NCBI GenBank assembly: GCA_020912385.1
Contig: CP087209.1
Span: forward strand, 806,001 to 870,000
Source: Neofusicoccum parvum
Taxonomy: Eukaryota; Ascomycota; Dothideomycetes; Botryosphaeriales; Botryosphaeriaceae
DNA length: 64,000 nucleotides
Direction of reading: 5' to 3'
Positions 45,711 to 53,828 of this stretch are shown in pieces. The position numbers were made by a program, and so were the translations under genes. The notes under the pieces are model-generated. The model did not search any database. It had not been told where the DNA came from and was given only the letters and a program-made list of their open reading frames with translations. Every line of letters starts with the position of its first letter. The first letter of the stretch is position 1.

Positions 45711-46102
45711 TCACATGATTCGGTTCTGCGCTGCAATCACAGTTTCCACGTGATGCTGCAATAAAGAGAGCTCCTCCCACTCAAATCTTTCCGACCGGGA
45801 GATCTCATAGGGTGATTCGCAAAACGTTAACCTGACGAACAAGGCTTCATTCTGTATGACGTTGTTGTTTGCCTCGAGGTCGTTTCCTGAGGCAGGTCAG
45901 CCTTGGGCCTGAGGAAAGCTTTGAAGAAGCCATGCTGCTCCTCACTTTGCTGCGAGCTCAGACTTGAGTCTGCTGTAAACCTTGCTGAGATTAGGTGTAT
46001 TGCGGAGGTGCGGCGTAGAGTGTATGACAGGGCGGGAACGAGTATCATGAAGAAGAGGCCTATCAGTGCTATTGTGGCTTCGGCGGACCAAGCTGACGGC
46101 AT
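45711..46102 (-). CDS. WSKEA family membrane protein, paralogue D (divergent)
   Basis: Exon 1 (45946-46102) starts MPSAWSAEATIALIGLFFM, continues with a Pro-containing transmembrane helix and ends LRRTSAIHLISARF...SSQQ. Exon 2 (45711-45886) encodes RNDLEANNNVIQNEALFVRL, then SPYEISRSERFEWEELSLL and ends QNRIM. The 59-nt intron (GTGAGG, branch GGCTGAC, acceptor CCTCAG) is phase 1, as in A and C, and its length shifts frame, so exon 2 is hidden in another frame from exon 1. The RNDLEA and SPY..S..E...WEEL blocks align with exon 2 of A, C and B, which strongly supports the model. The product is 110 residues. It is the most divergent copy: W-S-A-E instead of W-S-K-E, and almost no N-terminal extension before the motif. 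Confidence 0.72.
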
Positions 46103-46190
46103 ATCTGAGGCACAGGCGGAGAAGGCAGCAGGTAAAGAAAGGCAGATTTGGAAGTAGGCTAGCGCGAGTAGGCAAGGTGGGGAAGACGGA

Positions 46191-46200
46191 GATTTAATGT
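46191..46200 (-). promoter_or_regulatory. Weak TATA-like element of paralogue D
   Basis: ACATTAAATC on the minus strand lies about 90 bp before the ATG at 46102. It is a weaker match than the elements of A-C. Confidence 0.3.
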
Positions 46201-46531
46201 GGTAAGCGCTAGGCAGAAACGAGCCAAAACATGGTAAGACGGCCGAGTGGGGGAAAGCGGGGCTGTGAGGAGGCGCAGCAGGTCTCGTACTCCCGATTGG
46301 CTGTTTGCCAGGTTTGAAAGGTACCGAACAGCGCCATGTCCGTGCCAATACCTTCGACCTGGCTAGTAAAGTGAAAGAATTGCCTCAGGCGTTGTGTTGG
46401 TAGTTCCCGGCGGACGTCAATGTCTTAAACTGGCGCGGGATGGCCCGATGATGGCCGGAGATGTCTTGTCTTCCCGCTTTCCACGCTCCGATTGTTCCTA
46501 CTATTATGAGAGAGTAACCCGCATCTCGTAT

Positions 46532-46605
46532 TAAGCCCAAAGTGGTAGTACCTCCGACCTCTTTTTCGCTCGGAGGGGGTCGGAGGTACTGCCACTTTGG
46601 GCTTA
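46532..46605. repeat. Near-perfect inverted repeat (28-bp arms, 18-nt loop)
   Basis: The left arm at 46532-46559 starts TAAGCCCAAAGTGG and ends CCTCCGACC. The right arm at 46578-46605 is its reverse complement with one mismatch, which would be a G.T pair in RNA. The 18-nt loop contains a T-run. Imperfect complementarity continues outward (GAGTAACCCG on the left, CGGGGCTACCC on the right). It could be a small non-autonomous element, a terminator-like RNA hairpin or a recombination product; nothing in the sequence decides. Confidence 0.85.
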
Positions 46606-47138
46606 CTACGGGGCTACCCGTCCGTCATCTCCCACTGCCACTGTGCTGCAAACTTGGCTTGGGTCGAACTTGCCAACGTATGACGTCGCACTATACTAAT
46701 GCGTGCTTAAAGACCTTATGTGTGATAGTAGCAAGAAAGCATCACTCCCGGCGGTTGTTTGTGTTGGATTTTGAACATGTCACTATCACGTCTATCCAAC
46801 CGATGGTCTACTTCAGACTGAAAATTATCATTCAAAGGATGTATGACGAAAAGATTTCCATAGGGATAGCCTACGAAAGCGGAGTGAGAGACCAGACTCC
46901 CACGTACCCTATCCACGAAGCCGGCGTGGAAACAATTGCAACAGCTCCACACATGAGTAGTTGAGGTAACCGCCCAGACGCATATGTGCTGTAAAAGAAA
47001 CACCAAACCCACTCGGATGAATGCTTCAATTGGCCATGAAGCTATGCGCGTCTTGCATTACTTTCCAAATCGACCCCCATACTTTATCAACCTAACTTTA
47101 GAAACTCTCATTAATGTAGTATCAGTGTCTCAGATACC

Positions 47139-49007
47139 TCATGCCTCACTCATTCCTTTTCGTGTAGTCCTTGGCTTGAATATGGCGTTCAGAGGCGGCA
47201 GGGTTAACGTGAACGTGTCCCGCTGGTTTGCGTCAAATAATTCTGGCGTGCCATCATCCGCCAGGCTCAAATCGAGGCTGAGAACAATCTGTGAGATTGT
47301 AGCACGAAGCTCCATTCGAGCAAACTGCTTGCCGGCACAATTCGTCGCACCTGTATGCTTCAGTATTCGAATGGCCCTGGCGGAGAAACTTGATCTTACC
47401 TCGTGAGAATGCCAGGAAAGGCGATGTCTCTGTGCTCAGCGTGCTCCACCGTTCTGGGCAGAACTCATCTGGATTCTCAAAATAACGCGGGTCCCTTTGA
47501 ATGGTGTGGGCGGAAATCATCACGACCGTGTCTCCGGGAATGAAGACATCGTCGATCTGCAGACCCTCGGGTGGCGTAGTTCGAGAAAGGCCGCTGGGGA
47601 CTGGCGGCCTGAGGCGAAGCACTTCATTGATAATGTAGTCAAGATAGGCAATGTTCTTGACCTCTGCGTAAGTCCAGCTAGCAAGGCCGTTTGGAAATGT
47701 GGTGTCCAGGATGGACCGGAGCTTCTCAAGGACACGGCGATCTTTTGCCAGATAGTAGATGGTGTTCGCCAGAGCGGCCGCAGTAGTATCACTTCCGGCA
47801 ATGATGATCAACCGCGCGTCCTCGTCGAGCGCAACCTTTCCTGGGGGCGCAGACCTGTCATTCTCGTACCTGGCCTTCAACAACCACGAAAGGAGGTCTT
47901 GCGGCTCCTTGTCCCTGTCCAAGGCCTTATTGAAATCTGTCAGCGCATTGACCAGACCATGCATTTTTTATAGAATGCTTACCTTCTCCTTGAGCACGAC
48001 TTGGTTTCCGCAGTACTGTTTGAAAAGTTTAAACCCCCCTGACGCTCCTGGGGTTTCGGAGAGAAGCTTCAGCAGCCAAGGAACAGCGCTGAGGAAACCA
48101 ATGATGGCCATGGATTCATGCACTCCCTTAATGGCAGGATGGTCTTTGCCGTGGTCCAGGGAGCGGAACTCAGTGCCCAGACCCACATCGCCAATGACGT
48201 CCAGGGAGAAAGCATTGGTCCAGGCAGTGACGTTCACGGGCTCGTTCGCACGGTCTCGGAGCTGCTCAACCAATCTTTCCGTTTTGGCTTTGACGCGGTC
48301 CTCGTAAGAGGACAGAGCTACTCGAATATCAGCATCGTGCCGTCGTGCATACATGGTTTGCTTTCAGTTTACCTTTAATGCTGAATCCTCGATCCCATGC
48401 TCGACGTCGGTTCCTCTGCACCTCGACATCCCTGGTGTAGAACAGAGACGCGTTTGACGGGTCATCTCCCGGCAGCGCGTACCACGGACCTTTTGGACAA
48501 CGGGACGGCGGGCCTATCTCTGTCAGCGCGAGTCTTGCATCACGCTCATTTCACACTCATACCATATACGAGCGGAATGGCGGAGGCCCGGTTGATCGAT
48601 ATGTGGCGAGGCCCGATGCGGACGAAGTCCCCGTACTGGCGATGCAGCTTGTCAACCTCGATGTGGAACTGGTTGTTCTTGGCCGTCAGTCCCAGAGCAT
48701 AGAACTGAGACAGCCTGGCCAGGAACGGGCCGGGAATGCCGCGCAGTCGGAGCAAACGGCCGGCACCGATGCTCGCGTAGAGGCCGGCGTTGAACAGAGC
48801 CGCGGCGACGCATGTTCGCCAGGCGGAGGCTGCAAAGTCGAGCCGAGAGACAAAGAGGGAGTAGAAGCCCAGCGCGACCAGTCCGGAAGAGTACAGTCCG
48901 AGAACACGCCAAACTTTCGCGTCGAGCTCAATGCCGGTCACACGGTAGCACAGGTGGACCAATACCCCAAGCGCCAGAGGCGCGAAGGAATTGATGTCGT
49001 TGGGCAT
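47139..49007 (-). CDS. Cytochrome P450 monooxygenase
   Basis: There are five exons on the minus strand: 48563-49007, 48373-48513, 47983-48317, 47400-47925 and 47139-47350, giving 552 residues. The N-terminus has about three hydrophobic segments before the hinge RGIPGPFLAR, more than the single anchor of a typical microsomal P450. Signatures: the C-helix region RRRAWDRGFS, I-helix AGSDTT, K-helix EVLR (E-x-x-R) with RLRPPVPSGL, the PERW motif and the haem loop FSRGATNCAGKQFARMEL, with the ligand Cys near residue 487. The haem loop is split by a 49-nt intron (47351-47399), which explains why a plain frame loses the Cys. The sequence style recalls fungal P450s annotated as tryprostatin B 6-hydroxylase-like, but the substrate cannot be inferred. 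No biosynthetic core enzyme lies nearby. Confidence 0.93.
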
Positions 49008-49842
49008 CGCGCCTGGATCCGAGCAAGGGCGCGAGCGGGAAGTTTGCGTCTGAGGACAACGTGCGGCGCAACTGTTTAAATGAAAGTTTGGAGAAGTTTT
49101 GCCTGGACTGGAATAGTGGGGGGTTACGTGGCAGATAGCATTGTCCAATGGTGCATCTTGCTGTGTTTATCATAGACTCAAAGCTTGTGCCGTTCCGTGG
49201 GTGCTCGAGCCAATCCTTGTCTTTTCCTGCATGCTGCACCCCCCCAATCCCCACTTTGAGAGCTGGGGAAGAACGCTATGAATCGACACCTTCCTCGAGT
49301 TGTACCGAATCCTTGCCGCTCCCAAGTTTTAACCGGCTGATAAGATAGTCAAGGTATATTTGTAGGCCCTGTTCACCTGGAACCTTGGTTTATGGATGAA
49401 ATATTGTCAATGTGGAGTGCAGCAGCATTGTTGGTGATGGAGAGGCTGAATTCTGGTCGAGTCAAGTGGGGATCACATAATTCGCTTAGCGCTGCGCTCC
49501 ATGTCAGGTACAAGTGCTGCAGGGATTGGCGGTGAAGCCCGCCAAAAACGTATGATTTAGTCCTGGGGCAAACAGTTGTTTCCGCAGAGCTTGCTATCAG
49601 AGCTTGGAAGGCTGGAGCTGGCTACTAGAGCAGACATTGGCAGACCTGGACAATTAATTCTACTCGTTTAAGGACTATCCGACGCACTCTACACCGGTTT
49701 CTTTAAAAGCTATAGTAAGGAGAACCATGATTCTATACAAAGCATCGAAGCGTAGGTCAATGGGTAATGAAAATCAGTCCACTGCAAAGCCAAAGTGCAT
49801 GATGAAGCCCCTAACCATCCAACACCAATCGCTCATCAACAA
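49008..49842. other. Intergenic region
   Basis: These 835 bp contain the P450 promoter and the 3' side of the F-box-like gene. Nothing else is recognised. Confidence 0.45.
49074..49082 (-). promoter_or_regulatory. TATA-like box of the P450 gene
   Basis: CATTTAAAC on the minus strand lies about 67 bp before the ATG at 49007. Confidence 0.4.
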
Positions 49843-51888
49843 TCAAGCAGAAACCAAATCACACTGCTCCGGAATCCCGTACTCCTCCCTGATCTTTCCA
49901 AACGCCTCGCAGACATGATCCAACACCTTCTCCAGCAACGGATCGTCGACGTTCGTGCTGCCATACTCGACCGCCTCACGCTTGCCCCACCTGATGGCGA
50001 GATGGAGCCCGTCCTGCACGCCCTGCACCATCCAGCGCTCCTTGTGCGCCTCTTGGATGACCAAGGAGTCGTAGCGGTAATAGGGTATCCACTTGCCGTC
50101 CGCAAACCGGCCGGGCCCACGGTGGGCGCATCCGACGGCGTAGTGGCGGCGGCCCAGCCAGCCGTCGCGGGCGCCGGCGTACCTGCGCGGAGGGAAGAAG
50201 AAGAGCTTGTCGGAGAAGGCGGGGTGGAGCTCCCACAGCTGCTCGAAGTAGACGTTCTGCAGGTGCGGGAGGTAGAGCCGCATCATGCGGAAGACGGAGG
50301 TCCAACTCTCGTCGGTGAGGTAGACCTTCGTGAGCCCGACTTCCTCGAGGCTGTGGCGGTGGGAGTTGAAGAAGTGGGCTAGGACCGGGACGCTGAGTAG
50401 CGTGTTGTGTAGGTGGAGTGCCTTGATGGTGGGAGGCAGGGCCCGCAGCACCTTGCGGACGAAGCCGATGGAGAACTCGTTGTCGGGTGCCGCCACGAGG
50501 TTGAACGACTCCAAGCTTGAAGCGGCAGAGAGGAGGCTGAGGAGAGCTTGCAATCCGTTCTCCTTGGTGAAGCCCTCCGGAGATTGGCTGCGGTGGATTC
50601 TGGAATTTGGGCCCTTATGCCGGCAGCTGCCCAGAGAAATCGCCAGATGGAGGTGCTTCAGCTGTGCCAATGTCGGTGCCAACTTGATGAGCATCGGCTG
50701 CGGAAGTTGGAGGGCCCAGACGCCGGCTTCCTCATTTGCAAACTTTCCAGGAGCCATTTGGACGGTGAGTTTGCGAAGTGGCATGGGATGAAAGGCTAGA
50801 GCCTGGAGGAGGCTGTTGAGTGTGGCTGCCATGGCCTCACAGCCGAATTCCTTCTTGCAAACCGCGAGATCTGGAGTGTCGAGGATGTTCATCTGTCCCA
50901 GACGTCTGCTGATCTTTCCGTCGCGAGGAGTGGTCTGGTAGAAGTAGTTGTGCCTCTTGTAAGCAAGCTCGTACTCCCCGATGGCGACCTCCTTGAGGTT
51001 AGGAAGATGGGCAAAAGCCTCCTGAAGGAGCTTCACATCCTCGTGGGCTGCCATCATCCATTCCTGCTCAACACACCCCTCGATCATCTTGGGGTGCTCC
51101 AGCTCGACCAGAGCATTTGTAGCGTTGCCGTACGCCTCAATACCGGTCTGATCCACCGGCTCCAAAAAGAGCTTGCCACACATGCCGACGAAGTCGCAGT
51201 CATCGCGCCAGCCCCGGAGCCCAGGGAGAGAGAGCTTCGCGATGTTGACATGCAAGATGGTGATGTTGGACGCGATGATCTCGCTCATTATGGTGCGGCT
51301 GAAGTCCTGGAGGCCGCGGTACGTCATGGAGATCTCCGCGATACCAGTCTGCGCCCACTTGCACTTGGGGAACTCGCGGCGGAACCACTCGATGAGGCTG
51401 ATGGAGAGACTCCTGCAAGTAAGGCGAAGATTCATGACGTCCTTGATACAGAGGCTCTCCTTCTCCAGGACCACGTCCTCGCGGCAGTTGATGACCAACG
51501 TGTAGTAGCGGTCAATGCCGTAGCGGGTCTCCTCGCGGTAGCAGGCGTTTCTTGGTCTGCCGCAGTTGAAACACCCACCTTCATCGGAGCTCGCTCCGAG
51601 ATCGCTACCGGTATCAAGGACCCAGAGCTGCTCTTGGCTGTCCTCGTAGTTCTCGTGGTTCTCTTCAACAAAATCCCCGCCGTCGTCATGGCTTTGAGTG
51701 CTCTCTTCTCCATCGTCTGTATCTCCGTCAACCCCATCATCTCCCCATCCATAGTCGGACTCGTCGGAAAACGGTTCAGAAGAAGAGCTGCTGTAGTAGC
51801 TTGGGGCAGCCTCCACCTCCGGGACGAAGGTGACCTTGCATATCACCTCGATGATATCTTCAGGCAACGTTGCGAGGCTCGCAGCCAT
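49843..51888 (-). CDS. F-box-like protein with leucine-rich C-terminal part
   Basis: This is a single-exon frame of 681 residues. The N-terminus MAASLATLPEDIIEVICKV resembles the first F-box helix (LP-x-[DE]-[IL]-[IL]). The second half of the F-box, LRLTCRSLSISLIEWFRR, comes only near residue 150, because a Ser/Asp/Glu-rich insert of about 100 residues containing a CFNCGRPRNAC Cys cluster lies between them. The rest has degenerate Leu-rich segments (LPNLKEVAIGEYEL, LAQLKHLHLAISL, LEEVGLTKVYLTDESW) typical of fungal F-box proteins that select substrates for SCF ubiquitin ligases. The last 100 residues contain Arg/Trp-rich sequence around RDGWLGRRHYAVGCAH. The SCF role is family inference. No intron is needed. 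Confidence 0.75.
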   Translation of the reverse strand: MAASLATLPEDIIEVICKVTFVPEVEAAPSYYSSSSSEPFSDESDYGWGDDGVDGDTDDGEESTQSHDDGGDFVEENHENYEDSQEQLWVLDTGSDLGASSDEGGCFNCGRPRNACYREETRYGIDRYYTLVINCREDVVLEKESLCIKDVMNLRLTCRSLSISLIEWFRREFPKCKWAQTGIAEISMTYRGLQDFSRTIMSEIIASNITILHVNIAKLSLPGLRGWRDDCDFVGMCGKLFLEPVDQTGIEAYGNATNALVELEHPKMIEGCVEQEWMMAAHEDVKLLQEAFAHLPNLKEVAIGEYELAYKRHNYFYQTTPRDGKISRRLGQMNILDTPDLAVCKKEFGCEAMAATLNSLLQALAFHPMPLRKLTVQMAPGKFANEEAGVWALQLPQPMLIKLAPTLAQLKHLHLAISLGSCRHKGPNSRIHRSQSPEGFTKENGLQALLSLLSAASSLESFNLVAAPDNEFSIGFVRKVLRALPPTIKALHLHNTLLSVPVLAHFFNSHRHSLEEVGLTKVYLTDESWTSVFRMMRLYLPHLQNVYFEQLWELHPAFSDKLFFFPPRRYAGARDGWLGRRHYAVGCAHRGPGRFADGKWIPYYRYDSLVIQEAHKERWMVQGVQDGLHLAIRWGKREAVEYGSTNVDDPLLEKVLDHVCEAFGKIREEYGIPEQCDLVSA

Positions 51889-52504
51889 GTTGAAAGGCAG
51901 TTGTGGTTTTAATGAAGAGTAAATGAGGCTGTGGTGGTGTTCGGCGTGACCGTATCGACGGAGCGGTAGTCTTGGTAGTTTCTGAAGAGGGGAGCATCTG
52001 TGGAAAGGACTTGGTTCAGAGTTAGAGTGTAGAAAAAAAAAACAGAAAGCTAGGACTTAATTTTATAAGCGGTAGAAGGAATGTTGGGAGAGAGAGCCGT
52101 GGTTGAAAGTGCAAGTTGGGATTTCTCAGGGTCCGGTCCAAGGCAACAGTGAACCATCAAGAGGCCAGGTTACCTGATGGAAGGAGATGCGCGATTTCAC
52201 AAGTTTGGAAGAACTTCAAATGGATGGAGAAAGGGGGCTGTGTGCCATTAAGCGAGTGTGGTGATTGCGGAGGAAGGCTCGATCGACTGCCGTTCTTGCG
52301 CATTTTTCTTTCGGCCGCCGCCCTTACCACATCTTGTGATCATCCTTACTTTCAGCCCCTTTCCATGTGTTTACAATCCGCTGGCTCGCATTTGCTAAAG
52401 ATTTTCACCTATGCTCTGCCATGCTCAAAGCCTTGAACGTAGGGTGCGTCATGTGAAGCGCCCAGGTCCCGGCCTCCTCTTTGTTTGGGAATCTCTTATG
52501 TGGT
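51889..52504. other. Intergenic region
   Basis: About 600 bp upstream of the F-box-like gene. An A-run at 52032-52040 and short frames only; no further feature. Confidence 0.4.
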
Positions 52505-52831
52505 TTACTCATCCTGGCTAACAATGATTTTGCTATAACATTTCCGATCCTCATCGTATGATGAAAGGTCCCAAGTTCTGACGTAGATCTCCCTGAAGTG
52601 AGGGAGTCGGCTGAAGCCGGTATTGAACATCTTGGGGTTCTCGCCAGTGGCGTTCATCCGCTCTTGGTCTGCGTATTCCTGGTAGTACTGAAGGTGCCTG
52701 AGCTCCCAAATGATCCGTTTGTTGTTCGCATCCTGCAGAGATGGGCCCTCCGGAGGTGCATCGACGGATGGGGTGACGGTATTTTTCATGGTGTCCTTGA
52801 AAGAGAGTAGGTTTTCTCTTCGGGGGTGGTC
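52505..52831 (-). pseudogene. Orphan 3' exon of an unidentified gene, probably a remnant
   Basis: Minus-strand sequence GCTGACCTTTACTACAG ends at 52832 and is a textbook branch point plus acceptor. It is followed by an open exon encoding DHPRRENLLSFKDTMKN, a Pro-rich turn, IIWELRHLQYYQEYADQER and FSRLPHFREIYVRTWDL, ending SQDE. The composition is protein-like and the LPHFREI segment recalls the Leu-rich part of fungal F-box-type proteins such as the one at 49843. Upstream, the minus-strand frame 52886-53350 does not look like the matching 5' exon, and no clear donor joins to it. The frame itself extends to an ATG at 52849, but the acceptor suggests that this ATG is intronic. I read it as the surviving 3' part of a decayed gene. 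Confidence 0.35.
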
Positions 52832-52849
52832 TGTAGTAAAGGTCAGCAT

Positions 52850-53828
52850 CGAATTCCAGTGGTGCAGAAGTTTAAACGGGAGTTCCTACATGAATAGAAG
52901 TATTGTAGCTACCAGAGGGTCAGAAAATGCGGTCGATATAGGGTAAAGGGTTCCGTCTTGCAGTCGGGAGAGGCGGGCGTTTAGTGGGTGGAAAACAGAA
53001 GGTGTAAAATTTTGATATCCGTTATATACGTGGTAGAACTGAACGTAGCAAAACCGAGCGTGACATGCTTTCGGCGACTGTTGGTGACTGTTTTCCCGTT
53101 CGAGGCACAAGTCTCCACATACTTTCACTAACTTGTGTAAGCCGTTTAAAATGGACTTTAGGCTGGGCTGGTATATGAGAATTTTACTGTATAATTGAAA
53201 TACGTGGTGTCGTTGCAATTTACCTACTGCCCACATGAGCCTTAGGTACACTGCCTCAAGACTGCCAAGGTTGCGGCGCGCTGAATTAGAGAGTGTACCA
53301 AGATGGTGTATCGCAAAACTCACTACACGATCACGGCAGGGCAACCGCATCTTTTGCTTATAAACTTAATGAAATATCTCCTGTCACGATCTCCAGAATG
53401 CCTCAAGAAGCAACATCTCCTCTAAATGTTGGAGCTTGTGATTGGTTTGGAGTAGCAATCATGAAAGGTCATGAGAAGCGTAATCAGACGTCGGGAAACA
53501 ATAAATGATGTGGTCATAGAGCGCGCAGAAGGATGACACAAACACTTCGGTTTTGTCTTTGGCCACAGATTGCTCAAAACTTAATGTCATCTCTTTGTAG
53601 TTCAATAATCGCGTCAGTTACTTGGAGACAGGGATTATAGATAATTACATTGGTTGGATGGACTGTTACCCTCTCTCAGAAGGTGCTTCCGACACAGCAT
53701 CTTGATCCTTTTTTGACTCCTGACCTAGTCGCTCATTAACCTCCTGCTCCTCTGAATCCTGCTCCTCAGATTGCTCTCTCTCCCGATGGCACTAAAGAGT
53801 CGCACTCATTATCCTCCTCCTCGTCATT
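52850..53828. other. Interval with no supported gene
   Basis: The sequence is more AT-rich than its neighbours. A 154-codon minus-strand frame (52886-53350) is open but carries no recognisable motif. The region may hold decayed 5' exons of the orphan exon. Confidence 0.35.

Larger units (their letters stand above)
46103..47138. other. Interval with a long hairpin, no gene
   Basis: This 1-kb convergence between the promoter side of D and the 3' end of the P450 gene contains the hairpin at 46532-46605. No protein-coding frame is supported. Confidence 0.45.
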
